Assembly: GCA_016234855.1 (NCBI GenBank)
Contig: JACRNO010000063.1
Location: 1-51,983, forward strand
DNA length: 51,983 nucleotides
Direction of reading: 5' to 3'
From: Deltaproteobacteria bacterium
GTDB lineage: Bacteria > Desulfobacterota > GWC2-55-46
Shown here: positions 34,262 to 42,183 of the stretch, in pieces
Position numbering within the stretch: position 1 is the first letter of the stretch
Layout of the letters: each line of letters begins with the position of its first letter
The notes under the pieces: generated by a model
Told to the model about the DNA's origin: nothing
Database searches by the model: none
The model's input: the letters and a program-made list of their open reading frames with translations, nothing else
Translations under genes and position numbers: made by a program

Positions 34262-35794
34262 TCAAAAGAGCGGCTCCCCGTCCATCTCGCGGGGCTTTTC
34301 AAGCCCCATTATCTTCAATACGGTAGGGGCTATGTCCTTAAGCCCGCCTCCAGGGCGAAGCTTTACCGAACGGCGCTCGTCGTCCGCGAGTATGAACGGC
34401 ACGGGGTTGGTGGTGTGCGCGGTAAACGGCGCGCGCGTCACCGGGTCAATCATCTGCTCGGCGTTGCCGTGGTCAGCGGTTATCAGACACGCCCAGCCGC
34501 GCTCGAGCGCCGCGTCCACGACCATGCCCACGCCCTTATCAACGGTCTCACAGGCCTTGATTGCAGCCGGAAGCACCCCGGTGTGCCCGACCATGTCGCC
34601 GTTTGCGAAGTTCATGATGATAAACTGAAACCCGCCCTCTTTTATCGCGGTTACGGCCGCCCCGGCAATCTCGATGGCGCGCATCTGCGGTCTCAAATCG
34701 TAGGTGGCCACGTCCTTTACCGACGGGATAAGGAGCCTCTCCTCCCCGGGATACGGCGTCTCAGCGCCGCCGTTGAAAAAGAATGTCACGTGGGCGTACT
34801 TCTCGGTCTCGCTTACGCGAAACTGCCTTGCCCCGGCCATGGCAAGGACCTCGGGCAGGATGTTCTCGAGCCCCTGCGGCGCGAAGACCACCGGCAGGCC
34901 GAGCTTCCTGTCGTACTCGGTCATGCAGAGGAACCGGGCAAGCCTCGGCGCGCGCCCCCTGTCAAACCCGCTGAAATCATCCGTGGCAAGGGCGGCTGAT
35001 ATCTCGCGCGCCCTGTCCGCGCGGAAGTTAAAAAAGAAAACGCCATCGCCGTCCTCGATGCGCCCCACCGGCTTGTCGCCGTTGGTGATGACCGTCGGCA
35101 GCATGAACTCGTCCGTCAACCCTGCCTTGTAAGAGGCCTCTATCGCACCGATAGAATCAACCGCCGTATCCCCTTCGCCCCGCGTCATGGCAACATAGGC
35201 CCTGGCCACCCTTTCCCAGCGCGTATCCCTGTCCATAGCGTAGAAACGCCCGCAGACCGTGGCGACGCGGCCGCATCCTGTCTTTGCAAGGAAGACGGAG
35301 AGTTGTTTCATATAGCCGAGCCCGCTGTCCGGCGGGGTGTCCCTGCCGTCGAGGAAGGCGTGGATAAAGACCTTCTTCAAGCCCTTTGCAGCGGCCGCAT
35401 CTATGATGCCGAAGAGGTGGCCTATGTGGCTGTGCACGCCGCCGTCGGATAAAAGCCCCATCAGGTGCAGCGCCCTGTCCTTCTCTTTAAGCTCATCTAT
35501 AAGGCCGCAGAAGAGCGGGTTCCTGTGAAACTCGCCGTCCTTTACAGCCTTGTCTATCCTCGTAAGCTCCTGGTATACGACGCGCCCGGCCCCGATGGCC
35601 AGATGGCCGACCTCTGAGTTGCCCATCTGGCCCTGGGGCAGACCCACTGACTCGCCTGACGTATCTAATGCGGTTGAAGGATATGCGGCCGTAAGACGGG
35701 AGAGATTGGGAGTAGCGGCAAGAAGGGTGGCGTTGCCTTCCCTTTCGGGGTTAAGCCCCCAGCCGTCCATTATGATGAGACATACCGGTTTCAA
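34262..35794 (-). CDS. gpmI: Cofactor-independent phosphoglycerate mutase
   Basis: Interconverts 3- and 2-phosphoglycerate in glycolysis/gluconeogenesis, using two Mn ions. The 510 residues match the family. MDGWG near the N-terminus carries a metal Asp. The phosphorylated Ser is in QMGNSEVGH (about residue 60). HSHIGHL and GRDTPP follow, and ITADHGNAEQM and the AHTTNPVPF segment close the phosphatase half. The start is TTG at 35794 with AGGGGG upstream. It lies downstream of lapB in the nadD cluster. Confidence 0.96.
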   Translation of the reverse strand: MKPVCLIIMDGWGLNPEREGNATLLAATPNLSRLTAAYPSTALDTSGESVGLPQGQMGNSEVGHLAIGAGRVVYQELTRIDKAVKDGEFHRNPLFCGLIDELKEKDRALHLMGLLSDGGVHSHIGHLFGIIDAAAAKGLKKVFIHAFLDGRDTPPDSGLGYMKQLSVFLAKTGCGRVATVCGRFYAMDRDTRWERVARAYVAMTRGEGDTAVDSIGAIEASYKAGLTDEFMLPTVITNGDKPVGRIEDGDGVFFFNFRADRAREISAALATDDFSGFDRGRAPRLARFLCMTEYDRKLGLPVVFAPQGLENILPEVLAMAGARQFRVSETEKYAHVTFFFNGGAETPYPGEERLLIPSVKDVATYDLRPQMRAIEIAGAAVTAIKEGGFQFIIMNFANGDMVGHTGVLPAAIKACETVDKGVGMVVDAALERGWACLITADHGNAEQMIDPVTRAPFTAHTTNPVPFILADDERRSVKLRPGGGLKDIAPTVLKIMGLEKPREMDGEPLF

Positions 35795-35919
35795 AACAAC
35801 CCCCTATAAGAACAGGATGTAGGAGGCGGAGAGCGGATGTGGCAATGACTTTACCACTCCCTACTACCTCCCACTCCCAACTCCCAATCATCTCGAAATC
35901 TCAAACGTCCGCCATGCGT

Positions 35920-37269
35920 TTAATCCCTGCGTTCACGTACGGCAGCCGGTCTCTGCGCGCCGGCCATGACCAGCGTATTCCACTCGCCGCAGGCCGGACA
36001 GCGCGGCTCCCACGACGAGGCCTCTTCGCGGCACGAGGCGCACTCGAACGGCGGGTAGAACTCCTTGTCCTTGTCTTTATCTGTGACGAGCGCCTTCTGG
36101 AAGAGTTGCGCGGCGCGCAGCGAGTGCTTACGCCGCAGATACGCCTCGGCAAGGAGTATCTTCGGATAGTATGCGTCCTCGGCCTCCTGGGTTATGCGCT
36201 CAAGCGACTCTATGGCCGCATCGACCATCTCGAGGCGCAGATAGAGCCTCGCAAGGAGCAGTCTCAGATTTATATTGTTCGGCCTGGACGATATCTCGCG
36301 CTTGTATTTGTCGAGTATCCTGTCCGGCTCGGCGGCGCGTATATAGGCGTCTTCAAGCTTAAGCAGCAGCGGCTCGGAAGCCGGATACCTGCCATAGGCC
36401 TTCTCCCAGACCTTTATCGCGCCCGCCGTATTGCCCTGCCTATAGATGGCCTCGCCAAGGAGCATGTGCGCGGGCATAAAGGCCATGTCGATTTTAAGCA
36501 CCTCTTTGACCTTGCCAACCGAGTCGGCAAGCCTGCCGTCCTCAAGATAACTCACCGCCGCCTCGAAGAGCAGACCGGCGAGGAGGCGCCTTTCCCGTCT
36601 CTTCGACCCCTCGTCCCTTACGCAATCGGCGATATTCTTCTGCAGGGCGGCGGCCTCGCCCCACGACCTGTCCTTGACCCTTATCTCGCGAAGCCTGCGA
36701 AGCGCGCTCAGGTTTTTAGGGTCGAGTTCGACCACGCCCTCAAGGGCCTTGGCCGCCCGGCGCGTCTCACCCGCGTCAAAGGCGCAGGCGGCAACGGCGT
36801 TAAGAAGGACGACCGAATCCGGCGTCGAGACAAGCCCGCCTTCGAGAATCTTAAGCCCTTCCCTGGCATTGTTCTCGCGGATATAGGTCTCGGCAAGGGC
36901 CTGTATCATGCCTGAGTCGTTCGGTTTGGCCTTGATGGCGCGCTCTATAAGAGCGCGGGCCGCGGCGTTGTCGCCGTGGTTCATGGCGTCAAGACCGCGC
37001 CTGTAGGCCTCGTCGGCCGACGCGACAACCTTCCTCTCGCGCCTCTCGCGTATCTCGCGCAGCGCGCGCCTCGCGTCCCCGGCAAGCGAGTTCAGGGCCG
37101 CGATTACAATGCCCGCGAGGAAACCCGCAAAGACGAGCACGGTCGCCGGCTCTTCATAGGTATGACCTGGGGATACGGTATAGGTCACCACGGACGGGTT
37201 CTGTGTATGCAGATAGAAGAACCCGATAAGGATGAGTATGACGGCTATGAGGATGATCTTGGTATGCAT
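35920..37269 (-). CDS. lapB: LapB-like TPR protein with C-terminal rubredoxin-type zinc knuckle
   Basis: Inner-membrane-anchored assembly/regulatory protein of LPS synthesis (in E. coli LapB controls LpxC proteolysis). From the ATG at 37269 (449 residues) there is one N-terminal membrane helix (about 4-20) and a second hydrophobic stretch (about 42-58). Many TPR units run through 85-395, and a C-terminal metal knuckle CASC...CPACGEW completes it. The knuckle and TPR array are the LapB/YciM signature; the second hydrophobic stretch is unusual. The SD is weak; the frame is open to 37296. It lies between rlmH and gpmI. Confidence 0.85.
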   Translation of the reverse strand: MHTKIILIAVILILIGFFYLHTQNPSVVTYTVSPGHTYEEPATVLVFAGFLAGIVIAALNSLAGDARRALREIRERRERKVVASADEAYRRGLDAMNHGDNAAARALIERAIKAKPNDSGMIQALAETYIRENNAREGLKILEGGLVSTPDSVVLLNAVAACAFDAGETRRAAKALEGVVELDPKNLSALRRLREIRVKDRSWGEAAALQKNIADCVRDEGSKRRERRLLAGLLFEAAVSYLEDGRLADSVGKVKEVLKIDMAFMPAHMLLGEAIYRQGNTAGAIKVWEKAYGRYPASEPLLLKLEDAYIRAAEPDRILDKYKREISSRPNNINLRLLLARLYLRLEMVDAAIESLERITQEAEDAYYPKILLAEAYLRRKHSLRAAQLFQKALVTDKDKDKEFYPPFECASCREEASSWEPRCPACGEWNTLVMAGAQRPAAVRERRD

Positions 37270-37367
37270 TATATTTTGCAGGCGACCGGGCCGCAACCCG
37301 CTCTCTATTGATAATTATATCGGCCGTAACGGATATTCAAGCCCGAACGCCGCCGGCGCGACACCGT

Positions 37368-37838
37368 TCAATGCGAGTACGGCTCACCCTTGATAATCGT
37401 AAACGCCCGGTAGACCTGCTCAAAGAGGACGAGCCTGGCGAGGTCGTGCGGCAGCGTCATGCGCGAGAGCGATAACGCGATATCCGCGGCCTCCATGACG
37501 CCGGGGTCGAGCCCGTACGCCCCGCCCACGATAAAGACAAGGGTCTTGCAGCCGGCCGTCATATGCCCCTCGACGAACGACGCTAACCCCTTTGACGTGA
37601 ATTCCTTGCCAGCGTCGGCGCATACAACGACGGCATCTCCGGGCGAGAGCTTACGGAGTATCCGCTCTGCCTCGTCGCGCAGGGAGTCTTTTTTCGGCGT
37701 CTTTGCAGAGCCGGACGCTTCCCTGACCTCGACCACGTCCACTCTGATATACCGGCTTATCCTCTTGAAATAATCAGAGACCGCATCCTTCAGATATGAC
37801 GCCTTAAGCGTGCCAACTACAATAAAAGTAATCTTCAA
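37368..37838 (-). CDS. rlmH: 23S rRNA pseudouridine-1915 N3-methyltransferase
   Basis: Methylates the pseudouridine at helix 69 of 23S rRNA on assembled 70S ribosomes. 156 residues, the normal length, with a SPOUT knot: FIVGGAYGLDP and LSLSRMTLPHDLARLVLFEQVYRA, ending in EPYSH as in almost all RlmH proteins. The start is TTG at 37838 with only a weak SD, in line with translation from an operon mRNA. It lies between rsfS and lapB. Confidence 0.96.
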   Translation of the reverse strand: MKITFIVVGTLKASYLKDAVSDYFKRISRYIRVDVVEVREASGSAKTPKKDSLRDEAERILRKLSPGDAVVVCADAGKEFTSKGLASFVEGHMTAGCKTLVFIVGGAYGLDPGVMEAADIALSLSRMTLPHDLARLVLFEQVYRAFTIIKGEPYSH

Positions 37839-37932
37839 GGTTCAAATCCGCGAGAATGCCGCGCCAGGAGGCGGTCATAAAACGGCACATGACGAGCGCG
37901 GGACACGGCCTTGTCGTCAGTCAGCCGGTCCT

Positions 37933-38628
37933 TTATCTCTTCTTTGCGACCGCCTTCCTGACCTTCTTGACGGCCTTTTTCACGGCCTTCTGCACTGCCT
38001 TCTTCGCGGCCTTCACCGCTGGCTTGCGTTTTGCGACCGCCTTCGCGACCTTCTTCTCGATTTTTTTCACGGCCTTCTTCACGGCGGGCTTACGCTTTGC
38101 AATCGCCTTCGCGACCTTCTCCCCGACCTTCTTCACGGCAGCCTTCACGGCCTTCTTCGCGGCCTTTGCAACCGGCTTACGCTTTGCCATACTCTTTGCC
38201 ACCTCCTTTACAACTGGTTTTAGTTTCTCAACCGGCTTTGGTTTCAACTCGGCCGCCACGTCCAGCCTCACGGCCTCCGCCCACAGGCCGTCGATATCGT
38301 AGTACTCGCGCACGGGCCCGGTGAAGACGTGCGCCACCACGTCGTTGCAGTCAATCAGCGCCCACCTGCCTGAAAGCGCGCCCTCGACGCCGAGCGGACG
38401 CTCGCCGGCGCGCCTCATCACGTCGTCAATCTCGTCGGCCACTGCCTTCAACTGGGGGGCGGACTCGACGGTGCATATCACGAGATAATCGGTAAACGAC
38501 GAAAGCTTCCTGATATTGAGAACGGCCACATCTTCGGCTTGCTTCTCTTCTGCTATGCGCGCGATGAGCAGCGCCTTCTTCCTGGCGTCCAGTATGTTTG
38601 CCTCCCCCGGGTTATTGATGACAGTCAC
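37933..38628 (-). CDS. rsfS: Ribosome silencing factor RsfS with histone H1-like Lys/Ala tail
   Basis: The N-terminal domain (about 14-122) is a complete RsfS/Iojap: IAEEKQAEDVAVLNIRK, FTDYLVICT, GRWALIDCNDVVAHVF, YYDIDGLW. It binds ribosomal protein uL14 and blocks subunit joining in starved cells. Residues about 128-231 are an added tail made of Lys, Ala, Val, Arg and Pro in AKRKPAVKKAVKK-type repeats, very like histone H1 or AlgP tails. Ordinary RsfS ends near residue 120. The tail DNA is continuous with the domain and in frame. The GTG start overlaps the nadD stop as GTGA. The tail may bind rRNA or DNA. Confidence 0.93.
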   Translation of the reverse strand: MTVINNPGEANILDARKKALLIARIAEEKQAEDVAVLNIRKLSSFTDYLVICTVESAPQLKAVADEIDDVMRRAGERPLGVEGALSGRWALIDCNDVVAHVFTGPVREYYDIDGLWAEAVRLDVAAELKPKPVEKLKPVVKEVAKSMAKRKPVAKAAKKAVKAAVKKVGEKVAKAIAKRKPAVKKAVKKIEKKVAKAVAKRKPAVKAAKKAVQKAVKKAVKKVRKAVAKKR

Positions 38629-39260
38629 TTATATAGCCCCTCTTTGATGATATAATCGATGACAGGGTCAGGGGTCAGATACCTGAGCGACGCGCCTTGC
38701 CCCGCGCGCCTGCGTATCTCGGTTGAAGATACGCCGAAGAGCGTCGTAGCCGCGTATGTCAACGTGCCGCCCCATGTATTCCTGTAGCACTCAGAGTCCG
38801 CATCATACCAGAAGTTGCGCGCAAGAGCAACAGGCAACGCCTCGCCTGGTTTCTTCGGCGGATAATCGGGACGCGCCACGACTACAAGGTTTACCAGCGT
38901 GATAAGCGTCTCGTAATCGCACCACGTGTTTATCTCGTTGAAGGAATCGTTGCCGATGATGAGCGTGAGTTCGGTTCCAGTACCCGCCAGTTCCCTGACC
39001 GTGTCTATGGTAAAGGAACGGCCTCCCCTTTTTATCTCCATGTCGGATGCTTCAAAACCGGGGTTGCCGGAGATTGCGAGCCTGACCATCTCAAGGCGCG
39101 CCAACGCGGGCGTAATCGCCTCTTCAGGCTTGTGCGGCGTGACGGCGGTCGGCACGATGAGCACCTTATCGAGACCCAGCCCTTCGCGAACCTCTTCAGC
39201 GCAGCGAAGGTGCCCGTAGTGTATCGGGTCGAACGTCCCGCCCATGATTCCAATACGCAT
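38625..39260 (-). CDS. nadD: Nicotinate-nucleotide adenylyltransferase
   Basis: Makes nicotinate adenine dinucleotide from NaMN and ATP in NAD synthesis. 211 residues from the chosen ATG, with GGTFDPIHYGHL at the N-terminus (nucleotide-binding GxFxPxHxGH) and SSTEIRRR near the C-terminus. GGGGGA precedes the ATG at 39260. A TTGACA-17-TAACAT promoter at 39306-39278 places the transcription start near 39271, which excludes the in-frame upstream codon at 39278. First gene of nadD-rsfS-rlmH-lapB-gpmI. Confidence 0.96.
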   Translation of the reverse strand: MRIGIMGGTFDPIHYGHLRCAEEVREGLGLDKVLIVPTAVTPHKPEEAITPALARLEMVRLAISGNPGFEASDMEIKRGGRSFTIDTVRELAGTGTELTLIIGNDSFNEINTWCDYETLITLVNLVVVARPDYPPKKPGEALPVALARNFWYDADSECYRNTWGGTLTYAATTLFGVSSTEIRRRAGQGASLRYLTPDPVIDYIIKEGLYK

Positions 39261-39277
39261 TCGTTCCCCCTGAATCA

Positions 39278-39306
39278 ATGTTAGACGATATGAATAGGCG
39301 TGTCAA
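39278..39306 (-). promoter_or_regulatory. Promoter of the nadD cluster
   Basis: Reading leftwards, TTGACA at 39306-39301, exactly 17 bp, then TAACAT at 39283-39278. It gives a leader of about ten bases holding the nadD SD. Confidence 0.75.
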
Positions 39307-39350
39307 TGGGACAATCTCGCATGAGTCTTCGAGCCCGCACGTTGCGCTCC

Positions 39351-39379
39351 TTGCCATCGAGCCGCGAGCGTAGTAAAAT
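39351..39379 (+). promoter_or_regulatory. Promoter of rarA with leaderless spacing
   Basis: TTGCCA at 39351-39356, 17 bp, TAAAAT at 39374-39379, then six bases to the rarA ATG at 39386. No SD is present. Confidence 0.55.
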
Positions 39380-39385
39380 CCATCC

Positions 39386-40705
39386 ATGGAACTCTTTGAG
39401 AGAGAAAGACCCGCTGCGCCGCACGCGCCGCTTGCCGAGAGGATGCGGCCACGGAGGATTGAGGACTTCGCCGGACAGGAGCGAATCGTCGGGCCGGGTA
39501 AGCTCCTCGAACGGGCGATTAAACAAAAGGAGCTTCCTTCGCTCATCCTCTGGGGCCCGCCCGGCAGCGGCAAGACCACGCTTGCGCGGATACTTGCGGA
39601 GGCCACAGGCGCGGAGTTCGTGGAATACTCGGCGGTCCTGTCCGGCGTAAAGGAAATCCGCGAGGCGGCAAAGGACGCCGAGGCCGCGATGCGCCGGGGC
39701 GCTCGCACCGTACTCTTCATAGACGAGATACACAGGTTCAACAAGTCTCAGCAGGACGCATTCCTCCACAGCGTTGAAGAAGGCGTCATAACGCTTATCG
39801 GAGCCACCACGGAAAACCCCTCATTCGAGGTCAACTCGCCGCTCCTGTCGCGCTGCAAGGTAGTCGTGCTCGAGCCTCTCTCCCTCGAGTCGATAAAGCT
39901 CATCGTCAACCGCGCCATCACCGACAAGAAGAACGGGCTTGGGAAGACACCGGTGAAACTTGCCGAAGGCGTCGTCGATTTCATAGCTCAATCATCTGAC
40001 GGCGACGGCCGCGCCGCGCTTAACGCTATTGAGGCCGCGTTCATGATTACCGAGCCGGACGCACAGGGCGTCAGACGGATAACAATCGAGGCTGCGCAGG
40101 AGGCCCTGCAGAAGAAGGCCCTGTTATATGACAAGGCCGGTGAGGAGCACTACAACGTCATCTCGGCGTTTATCAAGTCCATGCGCGCATCAGACCCTGA
40201 CGCCGCGCTCTACTGGCTGGCCCGCATGGTGGAGGCAGGCGAAGACCCGCTCTTCATCTGCCGGCGCATGGTGATATTCGCGTCCGAAGACGTGGGCAAC
40301 GCCGACCCCCGCGCCCTGAGCGTTGCGATAGCCGTAAAAGACTCGGTCCACTTCGTAGGCATGCCGGAAGGTTTTATACCCCTTGCTCAGGGCGCGACCT
40401 ACCTCGCGACCGCGCCAAAGTCAAACGCCTCATACGCGGCCTATCTCGAGGCAATGGCAGACGTGAGGAAACACGGAGCGCTGCCCGTGCCTCTTCACAT
40501 ACGGAACGCCCCCACCCGCCTGATGAAGGACCTTGGCTACGGCAAAGGCTACAAATACCCCCACTCGTTCACAGAGGCCCTTGTCGACCAGCAGTGCCTG
40601 CCGGATGTCGTCAAGGAGAAGCGGTACTATAAACCAACAGGGCGCGGCTACGATAAGGTAATTGCGGACCGGATGAAGGAGATTGAGCGGAAGAAGAAAT
40701 CATGA
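39386..40705 (+). CDS. rarA: Replication-associated recombination protein RarA (MgsA)
   Basis: A clamp-loader-like AAA+ ATPase that acts at stalled forks with SSB. 439 residues: Walker A GPPGSGKTT (about 52-60), Walker B LFIDEIHR, sensor-1 region IGATTENPSFE, then the MgsA C-terminal tetramerisation domain with DPDAALYWLARM and the closing Tyr/Gly-rich segment before QQCLPD. Length and motifs are standard. Translation probably begins on a leaderless transcript. Divergent from nadD. Confidence 0.96.
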   Translation: MELFERERPAAPHAPLAERMRPRRIEDFAGQERIVGPGKLLERAIKQKELPSLILWGPPGSGKTTLARILAEATGAEFVEYSAVLSGVKEIREAAKDAEAAMRRGARTVLFIDEIHRFNKSQQDAFLHSVEEGVITLIGATTENPSFEVNSPLLSRCKVVVLEPLSLESIKLIVNRAITDKKNGLGKTPVKLAEGVVDFIAQSSDGDGRAALNAIEAAFMITEPDAQGVRRITIEAAQEALQKKALLYDKAGEEHYNVISAFIKSMRASDPDAALYWLARMVEAGEDPLFICRRMVIFASEDVGNADPRALSVAIAVKDSVHFVGMPEGFIPLAQGATYLATAPKSNASYAAYLEAMADVRKHGALPVPLHIRNAPTRLMKDLGYGKGYKYPHSFTEALVDQQCLPDVVKEKRYYKPTGRGYDKVIADRMKEIERKKKS

Positions 40706-40730
40706 TGCGGTTATATATCGCCTGAACTGC

Positions 40731-41123
40731 CTATGAAGCTTGGGCTTTTTTAACGTTAAAAACCGTGCGGCAGAACTCTTTCCCGTCAATGAAGATGGTG
40801 TAGGTATAAGCGCCTTCTTGTGATACTTTAAAAGGAAAGACACCGTGATTTATATGCAAACTACCATTCAGGGTCATTGTAGTCTCATTGCCTCCAACAA
40901 ATTGTTCAACCCCATTAGAATTTTTGAGACTAACTCTAAAATGGTAGTCACCTTTTCCGCCCGATAGCCTGGTAAAGAAGCGTAATTGTGGCAATTCTGC
41001 CGGTAAGGATGGAAAAATTATATCGTTCTCATATACTCCCATAAGCGAATTCTTATTCCCGATTTCAAAACGGATGTCGTCGGCTATAAGAGTAAATTCA
41101 TGTTTTGGTAGATGTTTATTCAT
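40731..41123 (-). CDS. DUF6941-like protein downstream of hicAB
   Basis: A 130-residue, beta-rich cytoplasmic protein. The opening FTLIADDIRFEIGNKNSLMGVYENDIIFP followed by a LPAELPQLRFFTRLSG segment matches my memory of the DUF6941 family, whose function is unknown. AGAGGT stands eight bases before the ATG at 41123, twelve bases after the HicB stop, so it is read as the third gene of the hicAB operon. Its base composition is more AT-rich than that of neighbouring housekeeping genes, which fits acquired DNA. Confidence 0.75.
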   Translation of the reverse strand: MNKHLPKHEFTLIADDIRFEIGNKNSLMGVYENDIIFPSLPAELPQLRFFTRLSGGKGDYHFRVSLKNSNGVEQFVGGNETTMTLNGSLHINHGVFPFKVSQEGAYTYTIFIDGKEFCRTVFNVKKAQAS

Positions 41124-41135
41124 CTTAGTCACCTC

Positions 41136-41702
41136 TTAATGTTTTGCTGTGTAATCACTCTGCTTTGTCTCTGCATGAGAGCCAACTGGCCAATTTAAAA
41201 TCTTGCATGGTGGGCTGGATGCAGCGTTTGCAACCACGTTAGCCACCTGAGCCGCACGACCATGCGCAGCTTCCATTCCAACGATAGCCGTTTCAAGCCT
41301 CTTCATCTTGTCTTCCATCTCAGTCGCAACCGTCTCCACCGTCAACGCCGCGCTTCTTTCCGACAGCAACGTCGCAACATGGGCATTAAGGCTGCGCCCC
41401 TCAACGGCTGCCTGCTCTGCAAGGCGTTTGTGAAGCGCAGGAGTAAGCCTTGCCACAAATTTTCCGCTATAGTCATCATCGGTCTTTGGTTCGTTGATTG
41501 AGATACCTGACGTCAACGCTTCCACTAACCATTCCTTCTTGACTTCCTGTGCAAGCTTTACGGCGCTCGTTGGGGTTGTGCCATGAACCATACAGCCCGA
41601 CAGGTCGGGGAATTCGACAAAATACACCTTGTCATCGGCATCCCAAATCAAATTCATGGGATAGTTTAAAGAAAGATAATAATTGAGGTCTTTATCTGAC
41701 AT
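41136..41702 (-). CDS. hicB: HicB-type antitoxin
   Basis: 188 residues. The N-terminal HicB RNase H-like domain has LNYPMNLIWDADDKVYFVEFPDLSGC and the AVKLAQEVKKEWLVEAL helix. A central Arc/CopG-like DNA-binding segment GKFVARLTPALHKRLAEQAAVEGRSLNAHV follows. The C-terminal about 60 residues are a helical extension not usual in short HicB proteins. It would neutralise HicA and repress the operon at the palindrome 41991-42016. It overlaps the hicA end; adjacent ATG codons at 41705 and 41702 follow a GGGGAGGAGG SD. Confidence 0.85.
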   Translation of the reverse strand: MSDKDLNYYLSLNYPMNLIWDADDKVYFVEFPDLSGCMVHGTTPTSAVKLAQEVKKEWLVEALTSGISINEPKTDDDYSGKFVARLTPALHKRLAEQAAVEGRSLNAHVATLLSERSAALTVETVATEMEDKMKRLETAIVGMEAAHGRAAQVANVVANAASSPPCKILNWPVGSHAETKQSDYTAKH

Positions 41703-41979
41703 CATCCTCCTCCCCTTTTTCCATACGAATAACTTCATCTATTGAGGCTATGCACTTTTTTATATAACGCTCAAATATCTTATTTTCCTGGCCCTTTTCT
41801 TTGTGCTCGGTCACCGTTACAATAAGAAAACGGTACTTCTTATGTTTATACAACCGGCAATGTTTGGCATCCCTTGATTCAAAATCAAATATAGACATCA
41901 ATTTTCTAAGTTCACTTGCTCGCACATTGTTCGGGCGGGAGCGTAACTCTTCTAATAATTTGATTTTGTCAGGTGGCAT
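41692..41979 (-). CDS. hicA: HicA-like toxin
   Basis: A 95-residue basic protein, by form and pairing a HicA mRNA interferase of the longer subtype: KLLEELRSRPNNVRASELRKLMSIFDFE followed by a short double-stranded-RNA-binding-like strand set AKHCRLYKHKKYRFLIVTV and a C-terminal helix. The usual Gly-Ser-His-His around the catalytic His is replaced by Lys-His-Cys-Arg, so the His is kept but the context is altered. The start is ATG at 41979 (a GTG at 41982 is possible) with GAGGGT close upstream. Confidence 0.75.
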   Translation of the reverse strand: MPPDKIKLLEELRSRPNNVRASELRKLMSIFDFESRDAKHCRLYKHKKYRFLIVTVTEHKEKGQENKIFERYIKKCIASIDEVIRMEKGEEDDVR

Positions 41980-41990
41980 CACACCCTCAC

Positions 41991-42041
41991 TAATAGTATC
42001 ACATATGATACTATTATACCCATAGAGGCATGCCCTGTCAA
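41991..42041 (-). promoter_or_regulatory. hicAB promoter with perfect operator palindrome
   Basis: Reading leftwards: TTGACA at 42041-42036, exactly 17 bp, TATAAT at 42018-42013, a full consensus. A perfect 11-bp inverted repeat, TAATAGTATCA (41991-42001) and TGATACTATTA (42006-42016), overlaps the -10 and the transcription start. This is the arrangement expected for HicB autorepression. Confidence 0.85.
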
Positions 42042-42083
42042 GTACAAATACTATATGCGCAGTTTTGGAACTCTAGTCACATT

Positions 42084-42138
42084 GATTGTCAACCTTGCAT
42101 TATTAACGGTTGACAATCGCTCAACCCTCATGTAATTT
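42084..42138 (+). promoter_or_regulatory. bio operon promoter with BirA-type operator
   Basis: GATTGTCAACC (42084-42094), a 13-bp spacer and GGTTGACAATC (42108-42118) form a perfect 11-bp inverted repeat that matches the BirA operator form TTGTnAACC...GGTTnACAA. The right arm contains the -35 TTGACA (42110-42115), followed after 17 bp by TAATTT (42133-42138). Bound BirA-biotinyl-AMP would therefore cover the promoter. Confidence 0.82.
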
Positions 42139-42183
42139 ATATCTATCAGATGCGGCGCAAAGCGCCGGATAAACTCAAATCAC

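Noticed and set aside
35839-36915. 358-codon rightward frame opposite lapB
   Set aside because: Antisense to TPR repeats of a good LapB-like gene; repetitive shadow without an SD.
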